Assembly: GCA_036785705.1 (NCBI GenBank)
Contig: JAWUZG010000051.1
Span: 15,900,501 to 15,964,500, forward strand
From: Acanthornis magna
Taxonomy: Eukaryota; Chordata; Aves; Passeriformes; Acanthizidae
Reading direction: 5' to 3'
DNA: 64,000 nt
Shown here: positions 26,601 through 37,346 of the stretch, piece after piece
How positions within the stretch are numbered: position 1 is the stretch's first letter
Layout: every line of letters starts with the position of its first letter
Position numbers and translations under genes: made by a program
Notes under the pieces: generated by a model
The model's input: the letters and a program-made list of their open reading frames with translations, nothing else
Databases searched by the model: none
What the model was told of the DNA's origin: nothing

Positions 26601-29600
26601 TCCAGACTGAGAAAAGAGAGAGGAGACATGGTGCCCCTGGGAAGCCATAGCTCAGGTAGTTATACTGACTGCATCCTTAAATCTACATCCCCAGTGCCTC
26701 TGGTGCTGGAAAGACATGGTGATATTTTTTACATCTAATCCTCTTTGAAAGTTGACTTATGTTGTGATGTGCTGGAATTCCTCAGCTCATGTTAACTCCC
26801 TTCTGTGTGAGGGAAAGTCTCTCCAGATGACAGATCACGTAATAGATGAGCAACTTCATTGTCATTTCTCTCCAGAGATGGAGAAAAACACCTCAGGTCT
26901 TTGGAGAGTTTCTGAAGAAGCTTCCTGTGTGTGGACTTGGTGTCAGGGGAACGGAGGTGATGGAGCAAACAAAATGGGTCAAAAACACTTCTGGAGTTTG
27001 GCGATTCCTGGGCAGGAAGGAAATGGTTCCAGAAGTCATAGCAGGTAGGTCATAGCTGTAAAAAAGTGTAACTGCCTCTCAGGAGCACAAACAGAGGAAA
27101 TGTCAATTCTTAATTTCAGAAATAAAATTATGAAGGGAGGGAAATTAGTAGTGAGCTAGAAGATACTTGCATTCAAAACAAGCCAAGGATCTAAAATTGC
27201 ACAGTGAGTTCAGTGGTGGGAGTGTGTGCGTATTACCAGCTAGTGAGGATATGGCAAAGCCTGTGTGTACCTGATGAACGAGTTAGCTGTTAATTCTTAA
27301 TTTCAATGCCCATCTCCTCCCACTCTGTTTTTACCTGGGGCTGCCTCTCATGGAGGCAAGGTTCTGATACAGCCTTATTGGTGGGACCAGTGGGTTGAGT
27401 TCGCTCAGGGGTCTGAGGACAGACACTCATTTAAGGGGGGGCTGATTGTGCAAATAATACCCTGCTGCTTTGTTTTAATTACTGTTGCTTGAATTATGGC
27501 ATGAACTCTGAGTGGCAGGGCCACTGCTGTGTTGTCACTGTCACTGTCACCCATGGTCCCACAATAGCCACCCAGTACAGCTCCTTGCAGACCTGGTCCT
27601 GACCCTGATCTTGGCCTCATCAACCTGGCCTTTTCCCACTGCCATTACAGTGGCAGCAGCGAGTTTTGTCTAACATGTAAAGGGGAATCGCTACTCCCAG
27701 TAGTGCTCAAGTAGTCCTTAATGACAATTTGGCACCTGAATTGTGTGTGTTGGTGAAGCATCACTTCTGCTGAGGTTTTATTCAGGTAGTGGTGGCATGA
27801 GGACAGTGGGAGGCAGGCATCCCAGCCAGTGACCCTCTGAAAGCAAGGGGAAGTGTGCTAGGAAAGGGAAGAGGAGCTGGAGAAACTAATGTCATGGACT
27901 TCAAAGGTTCTCTTTATACTCCAAAAGTGACTGAGTAAAAGGACTGGCATAATCACTGAGCTAAATGGGATTTTCTACTTGTGTTGGATTATTTTAGATG
28001 ACAGTTTGATTAGCCTGACTGGTGTTTATTTGTCCCTAAGAAGTGTATTACTTTAATTTAGCCTTATATTAAAAAAATACTTTAAATTACCATACCATTT
28101 ATTAACGTGATTTGCTTTCTACCAACAGATGTGTTAGTTTTGCCCAGCACTAGAAGCTTAGTTTTTGAAGTGGAGTTCACAGTACTGGTTCCAGCTGTGG
28201 GCAGAGCTGCCCTCTCTGTGAGCACTTGCTCACAAACCACCTGGTTATGGACTCCAACAATCCCATCCACTTAGTAAAGCAGACAGCAGATAACCCCTCA
28301 TACCCTGCTGAGCTACAGTCATCTGAGGGGCAGTTCACACTGCCCTAGTTCCCACATTCTGGATAAACTCCTGAAGTAATGAAAAGCACTGCTTTTCCTA
28401 ATATTTTTAAGGAGTTCCTAGGAGAGAAAGAAGGAGGAAAGATTACTGAATCCTTGCTGAAAGCAAGGTGTGATCTTATGGCCTGAGAATATAGCCAGCA
28501 TTAAACCCCATTGCAGTAAGGTATATAATTAACAATGCATTGTTTCACCTCCACTTCCCAGCTGTGAACAGTGCTTGTACTCACTGGAACCTTCCTGGTG
28601 AGCTCCCATGTGCACTCAGCTACCCATGGCATCAGGACACAAATCACCCCTCATCTTCAGCCACACATTCTGGAGCCTTCCCTCTGACAGAAGGGCACCT
28701 GGAGACCCAAACAAGTATTTTGAGGACACCCATGCAAGGTTTTGTGCAAGTCATATCAATAACTGATCAAGGCATCTCCTGGGATGCTGCTGTAATCTTT
28801 GGCTGCAGAAGAGCTGCAGCTCTTTGGGCATGTGCCCCATAATCTGGATATGGTCAAGCACTGCAGCAAGTGAAATAAAGCACAGACTGACCTCCTCCTC
28901 AGGCTAAATGCAGTTTGAGAAGAAGCACCTCATTGAGTCCACCTGCAGGTTGCTGAAGGACATATACAGGAAATTTCAAGATTGTCCTTGGCAACAGGAA
29001 AAGCCCAGGTTATTCAATCCCACTGTACAGGAGCAACCATGACCTGGCTCCTTTGGTTGCCTCTCACAGCTCAAATGCACTGGGAGCACTCCCTCATTAC
29101 CAGTGGCTTCTCAGTCCTGCCACGTGAGGGAGATGTTTCCAAGATTTCATTTAATACCTGTATTTAATCCATTAGTTCTCCCTGCAGACCTCCTGAAGGC
29201 TGGGCTGTGATTAAGGAGGAGATAAGTGCCCTGTTTATTGCTCTCCTGATACTTCTTCACTTTCCTCTACACTTTCACAGTTTCCATCCTACAGTCGTGC
29301 AGTGCCTTGGAAATGTGCATGGGAGTCCCCTGCTCTGTCTCCTTGGGATGGGTTGGAGAGTCCCCCCAAGCTCCAGCAATACAGCTCCTGCTTTCCTGGG
29401 AGGCCCTCTGAGATTTTGTGATTCTATAGAGTTACAGCCCCTGGAGTGTGGAAAAATTATCAGCAAGATAGACTGAGAGTCACCTGCAACCACTTTTTCT
29501 CCTTGATTCCTTGTCATTAAGCTGTGGGCTTGGGTATAATCTCTTTTGTTATTCCAGTTGAAAGGAAAAATTCATTATTTTTCATATTTTTCCTTTTCAA

Positions 29601-32264
29601 AATACAAGGGGAGTGCTGGGGGAAGTGACCAGGCCAGGAAGGAAGGAAGGCAACCATCTCCAGTAGACCACATTCCATGTAGAGCTTTTTCTGTTAATAT
29701 GCTCCAAGAATCTTGCAGCATGGTCATGGCTCCTGTAAAAACCAGAGAGGATGAGCATGAGTATTGAATCACAACAGCTCTCTCTGCACTTTTGCAGCTG
29801 TCACTGCTACAGCACAGACTACATTGGTCTCACTGAACACTTGGCTTCTTCTTGTGCTAAAAAGTGCTGGATTTCCTGTGCAGATCAATCCATCAGCAGC
29901 TGTGAGGTCAGAATGCTTCCCATTTCTGCTTCTCTGTTACATCCCCAGGTGCCAAAGGGTCTTTCATATGGGATAGAGAAAAGTTCTGGTTCACTGCTTT
30001 TCTACTCAACAGCCATAAATAATCCCTTAGTAATGCACAGTTTATTTCTGTCCCAACATGGATTTCCAGTCTTGATACTCCTTTTATTACTGACTTGGGC
30101 ATGAAGCAGTTTTTATATTCACTGCAGACTTGGAGTGCCCTACACACTTTCTGCAAACAGGGAGCTGTTTATCTCCCGTTCACTGGCTCTGACCACCTGA
30201 ACAAATGCATTGCTGCCCACAGCATTCATCTGGCTTGTTTTCCATGTTTCTAATGGCTTGACTCACACCTTTCCTGGGGCAGATCCCACCAGCATGTATA
30301 TTAGCAATGCCTCAAGGAGGTCTTTAGTTTGTGGTAGCACCTGGGTGCACCAAAAGATGCTTGAGCCTGCTGCATGAGAAGCCAAAAAGCAAAAAATTAA
30401 AGAAAAACGAATCCAACACTGGAAGAGCTGAAAATGTGGCATTTTGACACATGTTCAGCTATAAGAACCCATGTCTGCTGTCTGTGGATGTCAGCACTTT
30501 TAATCTACACTTCAGACAGCTGCAATGATGTGACTGTCTAGTTAACAAAAACTTCCAGCCATCATTTGCTGCTCTTGGCAGTAGCTTCTACCTAAACCAT
30601 ACAAAAGTCCTCATCTGTTAACATTCCCAAAGGGAGACATGTTTGAGGAGGGCTGGGCAGCCCCCTACATGTCTTTACATTTGTCTCTCATACACAGACA
30701 TAACAGCACAAATTCTGGTGAAATATTTGAAGAAAATGATACTTTTTAATGTCACAACTGAACTCGGTTTTGTAACTAATTGCTGTGAGGTATTTTTGCA
30801 CCAAGCCTTTCAGCATGGTGAAAGCAGGACTGAGATAATTCAAACGGACCTGCAGGCTCCTTCTGAAGTTGGTTGCTAACTTGGGACCTTCCTGATGCCT
30901 TTATATAACTTAGAAGAGGTTGACACACTTGGAGAACATTACCCTTCTAATGGGCTCAGAGGCAATGGAATACACCAGGATAAACACACCATAAGCCAAA
31001 TCCTTCCTCATCACATTGTATTTTCCTTTGCTTGGATACAGCACCCATGTGGTCTGGGAGAGTATGCAAGAGTGAAATTTCTCTCATGATGCACCATTTT
31101 CTTAAGGCCCAATTTCCCTCAAACTCCATTTCCCTCTACTCTTCTGTGTTGTACTGGGAATAGTTTTCATCTCCTGACATCACCAGAAGGGCTGAGAGAT
31201 GTTGAAAGCATACATATTCTTGGAAAAAGCACTGTGTGGCAATGGAAGAATAATTGTGGTGACAGGGCAGGGAGAGCAGATATATCTCTCTACCAAGATT
31301 TTAAAGCCTTGTTTGCATTTAAAAAAAAAAGTTTCTTTCTTGTTAGGAGCAGCAGGGAAACTGAGAAATTTAGCAAGTCAAGATATTCCCAAGGAACAAA
31401 AAGAACAAGGGTTAAAAAAATAAAAATCAAACCCAGTCCTACCAAATCACATCTAGTTCAAGCAGCAAGGAATGTGTGACCATCCTGGGGCTGATGCCTG
31501 TTTCCTCCCCCACAGGAATTTAGGGGGGGCTGAGTCCAGCCAGAGTTCACTTCTGGAGAAAACATAAACCTACCATTCATTAAATCTCTCTGCTGGGTTG
31601 TGGCACAGGCTGAGGCAGTCATGGCTGAGACCTGCATGGTACACCTGGCATGAGAAAGCCGTATGCCCCAGGAGCAGACATGGCATGAACTGGAGATGCT
31701 TGGTGGTGTTGGTAAAGGGCTTGAAGCTTCATTTTAAATTGATATCTGTGTGTGATTGCAGAGAGATTGCGTTTATGACAGCCCATCAGCACTGACTGGG
31801 AGAACAACAACCAGCACCTTTGCAAAGAGCAGGTATTGATAATCCAACCAAAATGACCCAAGCAATCATTGCCTCACATGGGACAGGGCTGGTTCAGACA
31901 CTGCAACCTAAGCACACCCAGGTCAGCTGGTCACAAACATTAGTGGTGTCTGACATACTTGTCCCCCCATAATGCATGTCATGAGAAAACAGCAAAAGCA
32001 AGGACCATGCTAACAGAGACTGGCAAATCTGGCATTGGCTCAGGCAGATTTCCATTGTCAGAAGTGTAGAAAATAAATGCTTAAGACTAGGGAGGATCTC
32101 TTTACTGGGGGAACTGAGCCAGGCTTCTCAGCTCTATGCACGACTTCAGCTCACTGCAAATTTACCACTGCTCACCCTCTTTCTTCCAGCAAGTAATGGG
32201 ATGGCAGAGGCTGGCAGTGCAGATTCCAGGTGAAAAACAAGCACAAGCAGTATGTCAGGGCTTT

Positions 32265-32289
32265 AATCACATCTATATAAGATGTGATT
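32265..32289. repeat. Perfect 10-bp inverted repeat with 5-nt loop
   Basis: AATCACATCT (32265-32274), loop atata, AGATGTGATT (32280-32289). The two arms are exact reverse complements and would form a hairpin or cruciform. No gene is attached to it. Confidence 0.95.
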
Positions 32290-32968
32290 TTTCCTCCTTG
32301 CCAGATGTAACTTTTCTAGTACACAGACATTAATGCCTGTGGAACAGCATTTGATCAGGCTTCATTTTCCGGCTGGATCCCTGCCCATTTCTCTGGCTGA
32401 GCAGCCCAAGGTTTGCTCCTGCTGCCTGGCCAGCCCTGGGCAGGGCTGCCGCATTGGTGGCTGTGACAGCCGGGGTGAAGCGCATGCAGGGGCTCTAACA
32501 CACTGCAGTGCAGCCGCTTCTGATGCGGCTGCCTCAGCCTCCTCTCTGCCATCCCCGCCTGCTTCATTAGCATCACACCGTTCAAAGGCATGGAAATTAA
32601 ATTATATTTAGCTCACAAACATATTTTAAGCAAAAATACCTATTATATTTCAAGCACCTTGTTCAGAGACTCTCTGTCTGCTGCTTCAGGATGGATGCAC
32701 TAATACTCACTGTCCTTAATGTTTTTTAATGAGATACCAGGTGCTTCCAAAATCTGATTTTTGTTTGAATATAAATTAGGTTCATTCTCTGTCTAAATGC
32801 TGGTAAATAAGAAACCACTTTCTGGCAGCTCATTTAGGTATCCCAAACAGGCAAAAGCCTTTTCCCTGGCTTTGAAAGAGAGATAAAATAGCTCTGCCAC
32901 AGTGACAGGACTGTAGTCCTGAACAGTCCGGCACTGCCGGTGCTCTGCTCTCTGCTTGCTAGGAGGGA

Positions 32969-32988
32969 GCAGGCAGGCAGGCAGGCAG
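32969..32988 (+). repeat. Short (GGCA)n microsatellite
   Basis: Five tandem AGGC/GGCA units in a locally GC-rich segment. Too short to call more than a simple repeat. Confidence 0.9.
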
Positions 32989-33251
32989 CTTTCCAAGAGG
33001 ACTAGCACTCAGACAGTGCTTCCCATGCTTTGGGCTGCCACTCCTTTTAGCAGTGGCCTCTCCATGACTCTCTGTGGATTCACATCTTAAACAGATTCAA
33101 GCATCTGGCTACACCTCCTATCAAGACTGTATGAGTGATGATCTCCTTGGACTTTGTAAATATTGATCATTATTCTGGAAGCAGCTCAGCAGAGAGAAGC
33201 TACTCTTCAGCCCCAGCTCCTCTGCTGCTGGAGACTGTGCTGTCTCACAGT

Positions 33252-33278
33252 CAATACACTTTAAACTGGAGTGTATTG
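33252..33278. repeat. Perfect 9-bp inverted repeat with 9-nt loop
   Basis: CAATACACT (33252-33260) and AGTGTATTG (33270-33278) are exact reverse complements separated by nine bases. The function is unknown and it may be chance. Confidence 0.9.
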
Positions 33279-34185
33279 TGATGCTTAGGGATCCTTGACT
33301 GTCCATGCTTAGATCAATATTCCCAAGCCTCCCGTGAACAAGCCTGAGGCATGGTTACCTAGCCCAGGGCTTCCAGTGGGATAAGGCAGAACCAGTCCTG
33401 GACAGCCCAGAGCAATTACCTGGAGCACTATGCGACACCTCCCTGCTCCAAAGGACCTCTGATCCCACAGCCTCCCTTGTTTATGCTGGCACACACAAGA
33501 GGAATGGGGCTGCTGCTGCTTCTCCCCCACAACCCACCCCTGGACAACCCACTGGCTTGCCCTGCTGCTGACATGTCCTTTCACCTGCTCATAACTTCTC
33601 CATGTCCATGAAGGCTTTGTCTTGCATTTGATTCCTGAGACTATTTTCTCTCTCCTCCTATGGAGGCACAGTGGGAGACAGAAACCCAAGCACAGCAGGC
33701 TGCTTCCCCCCACCCCCAGGCCCTCTTAAACTTCGCAGCGTGTCCTGGCGCTGCAGGCATCACTGAGACACAGCTCCTTAGATGTCTCAGGGAGGAGGTG
33801 ATGCTAATTTTCTGCCCCCTAGGATTCCTCCAGGGGATCTTCAAATTCTTTAACTCTCACAGAGCATGTCTGTTTAATCCAAGTCTGAAGGAAGCAGCAG
33901 CAGCAGAAGAGTTGGATGGAGGAAGCCAATTTTTGGAAGCTTAGTAGAAAAGATTGTAACATTCCTGTTCTCCAGGGTTGACAGTGCACATTCCCTCCAT
34001 CAACAGCTTAGCTGGTCTGCTCTGACATGCTTGATACTGGGCCAGGGAGGACATAACTCCACTGCAGTTTCCTTGACCTGCAATGGGAGAAGGAACAGCT
34101 CTCATCCAACTGGGAGAGGCACCTCTGACCATTGGGAAGAGGAGCATGAGCAGCCTGAGAAATGCCTTTCCTCATGTACACCCAC

Positions 34186-34330
34186 AGAACCATTGAATAA
34201 CCTGAGCTGGAAGGGACCCACAAGCATCATCAAAGTCCTGTGCTGGCCCTGCACAGGACACCCCCAAGAATCACACCACGTGCCTGAGAGCATTGTCCAA
34301 ACAGTTCTAGAACTCTCAGATATCACTCAT
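34186..34330 (-). mobile_element. CR1 LINE, 3' fragment of a second subtype
   Basis: The plus strand reads 'cctgagctggaagggaccca' with 'caagcatcatcaaagtcc', then 'tgctggccctgcacaggaca', 'ccccaagaatcacaccacgt', 'gcctgagagcattgtccaaa' and 'ctagaactctcag'. This is the reverse complement of a CR1 3' end of a subtype different from the copies at 7922 and 23406. The copy is short, 5'-truncated and moderately mutated. Confidence 0.92.
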
Positions 34331-35599
34331 CAGCTAAAACGTGCTTTAGGCCAGAAGCAGATGCAGAAACTGGTTTGAATGGTGTTACACAGAACATCCA
34401 CCCAGGAAAGATTGACAGCATTATTGGGTTAGTGTTAATGCAGCACGTGTGGTCCAGCAGGCAGGGGAAATGGCTGGGCCTTCCTCAGAATTGATGGCTT
34501 TATCCCTTGCATTAGCAAGGCAGTGCCTGGCTTTGCTTGCAGAGGCTTTTTTTCCCTCCTGACGTGTGCAGAGCGCTGTTCAGCTGCAGGAAGAGAAAGA
34601 GGGCACTATCAACACTATGTGCTCCTGTTCATTCAAGCCGTGCTTGTCACAACAGGGAAGCAGCAGTGGATGGTTGTCCTTCAACAGCCTGAACTGGCAG
34701 GAAGAGAGTAGAGCAGCCATCCTTTCTAATGCCAGGGACTGTTGCAGAGGGCAGGAAATAATGATGGCATCTGCTCATGCACCTTGACCTTTCCAGTCCT
34801 TCTGAGGGCAGCATGTGGTGATGAGAGATGGAATGCAAACCCCACAACCACCGCTCTGATCACCCCACGTGCCGTGCTGAATGACAACAACTGCAACTGC
34901 TGCACAAACTGCAATTAATTGCGTTTGTTAAGAAAACCACTACTTTATAGACTGTTATGCTGGGTAGTTCTTCACTTCAGCTTTACTAAACCTACAGCTT
35001 GATTTTGCAAACTAAAAAGTCAGTATAAAGTCCTGGTGAGTTACGAGCACAAGCAGCTTTCTGTATTCAGGATTAGTTCTCAGTTTCTGCTTTCGGCTCC
35101 TTGTAAATCTACCTGCTTTTCTCCAGTGTTAATATTGAATTCAGACAGATTAAATCTAGACAGAATGGGTACAGCACGTTTTTTTGTTAGCTGATCGCTG
35201 AATCTGACTTATCAGCTCTGTGACTTGATATCTGGAAGCTTGATACCACATCTTGGAAGACTGTCTACACAGGAACACCATTTTAACCAGCAGTATGATG
35301 TCTGCGAGTCCTCTACCATCGGCCTATACTTCCCTTGAGGAAGGAGGAAAGGAGTGGAATTGATCAAAACCAGCCTCCCATAGCACCAGTATAATGAAAC
35401 ATCCATCCTGGATGGAGATTCCAGTTGGCATTCAAGAAAGCTCTGGTAGGAGAAACAAAGAGAAACAATGTGCAGTGGGATTTCAAATAGTCCTTTAAAA
35501 GGAGAGCTCAAATCGTTGTTTCTTTCTTGAATCCAATAAATCAAAATGATAAGCAAACAACATTCCCAAGTAGGCACAAGACTAACTGAAAGATGACAA
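34331..35599. other. Intergenic sequence between CR1 fragment and GTF2E1 3' end
   Basis: About 1.3 kb just downstream of the probable GTF2E1 polyadenylation site. No gene, RNA or repeat recognised. Confidence 0.55.
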
Positions 35600-35615
35600 A
35601 GGGGTGAAGTTTCTG

Positions 35616-35625
35616 TTTATTTATT
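35616..35625 (-). promoter_or_regulatory. GTF2E1: Distal polyadenylation signal, GTF2E1
   Basis: Two overlapping AATAAA hexamers on the minus strand, about 1.29 kb after the stop codon, with a T/G-rich downstream element. This is the preferred candidate for the 3' end of the gene. Confidence 0.5.
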
Positions 35626-35871
35626 CCTCTTTAAATTGACTTAAAAGAAAATTTAAAACACTATTTAAAAAATAGGGGATTCAAAATATCAAGAAGCTGA
35701 AAAACAAACCACAAAGGAGGCATTACAAGGTTAGCAGAACATAGAAATCATAGTTAGTAAAAAACAGATTTACAGTCTCAGTGAACAGCAAATTTGTACC
35801 GTCCATATAAATAGAAGAGCACATAATGCTGCCCCTACTCTCTGGAACACAGAATACTTTTATAATTTTGT

Positions 35872-35877
35872 TTTATT
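35872..35877 (-). promoter_or_regulatory. GTF2E1: Proximal polyadenylation signal candidate, GTF2E1
   Basis: A single AATAAA on the minus strand about 1.04 kb after the stop codon. It could produce a shorter transcript than the signal at 35616-35625. Confidence 0.4.
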
Positions 35878-36915
35878 GTAGTACTGTGTAGGAAAACACA
35901 ACAATTTTTAAAAAGCAACATTTTCAATTGAAAGAGAAAAACATTAAAAACATCATATTGCTCTATAGGCACTGATAAATGTCTTTCTGTGGTAAGGATG
36001 TGCCAAGCAGAATTCAAAATTGTCTAATTCCTCTTAAAATCATATAGCCCTGGTGAGATTGCAAATAAAACTTACTTATGCTACTTCTCTCGCACTGCCT
36101 GACAGCAGCTCTGCCCACTATGAACTATCTGCAACACTGGAGTTTGGACAGGGCTAGGCAGAAGCAACAGGCAGCAATATTGGAAAATGAAGGTATCTCC
36201 CAGCAAGACAGAGCGCTGGCAGCTCAGATCCATGGAGGGCATTTGTTACACTGACAAAAAGTGACTGACTGTGTGTGCTTGCCAAGGTTTTCACTCTGCC
36301 TGTTTCAAGTTACACCTGACCTTGAGGTGCTGAGTCCCAGTAGGGAGCGAATGGGAGAAAGAAAAGGTTGCTGCCTACAGGCCTGCTTTGAGAGAGCTAC
36401 TCTGGTGGCCAGTGGCAGAGGGTCAGCCACAAGCCCTGTCCAAATTTGCCATCAGCAGACAAGTGTTTCCTCTCCCGTCATCGAGCATAGGAAGCTCTAT
36501 GTTACACCTTCCTCTGCAGTGCACTCTGCTCAGACTACGGAGCCCTTATGTCCTCTGAGGGCAGGCATGAGGATTTCACTGGGATCTGCAACCAAAATCA
36601 ACTTAAAGCCATTGGGGGAAGGAGCTGCTAGGGCCTTGGAGAAGGTTAAAGCAGTGCCAGTGCAGGGCACCCTGAAGCAGATTTTTCCTTTGCAAGCATC
36701 CTCACTTCCGAGACTCGTCCCCCACCAGGTGTTTTGGCACATGCAGCTTTGCTGCTCCCCCGCTCTGGTGAGCAGGATGCCTGAGATTAGCAGTGCTGAG
36801 CTGCAGTGACCCTGCCTGTGCATAGGGGAAGGAAGATGCACTTCAGTCTTCTGTTCTGCTAGGGAGCCTCTGCCTTAAAAAGTCACCTTTTAAAAAATGC
36901 CATGGCAGGGACCAG

Positions 36916-37346
36916 TTAATCAAACATGTCCTCAAACATGCGTTGTCCCATGGCTATGTAAACCTCTTTTTCCTCCGGCGTCATCTGGGCCACCAGCTCA
37001 GGGCGCTGGCTCACTTGGCTGTAAGAGTGTGGACGCCCAGCCACTGTGACAGTGGGGTCTTCTGCCACCACCTCGAACTCTTCATCCTCCTCCTCCTCCT
37101 CCAGCCCATATGTTGTGGTGGCCATGGCGGCAGGGCGGGGAGGGGACTCCTCCTCCGACTCACTTGTCTCGCTCTCGGAGTCACTCGCATTGCCACCGGA
37201 GAGAGGAGCAGTGCTGCTGACGGTGACGGTGGAAGCGGAAGGTGTCTTCTTCTCGTGGATGAGCAGGGCACGCATCACCTCCTCATTGTCATCCAGGGCT
37301 GCCCGGCTCTCCTCACGCTCCTGGAATGCATCCAGATCCCGGCCCC
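36916..37346 (-). CDS. GTF2E1: TFIIE alpha subunit, last coding exon (C-terminal acidic domain)
   Basis: TFIIE alpha works in the nucleus in the RNA polymerase II pre-initiation complex, where TFIIE recruits TFIIH and stimulates its activities. This exon encodes the last 142 full residues, ending in TAA (36918-36916). The acceptor is 'cctttgcag' just before 37346; the first two bases complete a Gly codon begun in the previous exon. Visible in order: 'DAFQEREE', the motif '[16 protein letters not shown]', a Ser/Asp/Glu-rich segment ([18 protein letters not shown], likely CK2-type sites), an acidic run ([17 protein letters not shown]), and the near-invariant tail '[19 protein letters not shown]' ending 'QRMFEDMFD'. 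In the human protein the Phe and Val of the FExV core in the acidic run contact the PH domain of TFIIH p62, and both are kept here. The tail ends FD where I recall FE in human. Identification is very sure. Confidence 0.97.

Larger units (their letters stand above)
23606..34185. other. Long intergenic stretch without a recognised gene
   Basis: About 10.6 kb in which I see no protein family, spliced exon, RNA gene or transposon. Small features inside it are listed separately: a 10-bp inverted repeat at 32265-32289, a GGCA run at about 32969-32988, and a 9-bp inverted repeat at 33252-33278. A sextuplet repeat (gtcact)3 lies near 27534-27551. The 125-codon open frame at 25361-25738 lies in a block that looks less repetitive and more mixed in composition than its surroundings, but its translation resembles nothing I know. 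Confidence 0.55.
35600..36915 (-). other. GTF2E1: Probable 3' untranslated region of GTF2E1
   Basis: This region follows the TAA stop (36918-36916) directly and continues in the last exon, with no need for another splice. On the minus strand a tandem AATAAATAAA lies at 35625-35616, followed by a T/G-rich stretch that would suit cleavage near 35590-35605. A single AATAAA at 35877-35872 could give a shorter 3' UTR of about 1.05 kb. The 182-codon plus-strand open frame at 36261-36809 lies antisense here and has no recognisable protein. The 3' border is inferred; no transcript evidence was available. Confidence 0.6.

Noticed and set aside
29400..29440. 'gagattttgtgattctatag' looked like a plus-strand CR1 3' terminus.
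   Set aside because: The sequence upstream does not follow the CR1 body, so the match is too short to call.
1..35600. Search for the 5' exon of STXBP5L, the next gene in the human order downstream of GTF2E1.
   Set aside because: No CpG-rich first exon or tomosyn-like N-terminus is present, so the region is intergenic as far as I can see.
36261..36809. A 182-codon open frame on the plus strand.
   Set aside because: It is antisense to the probable GTF2E1 3' UTR and has no recognisable domain.
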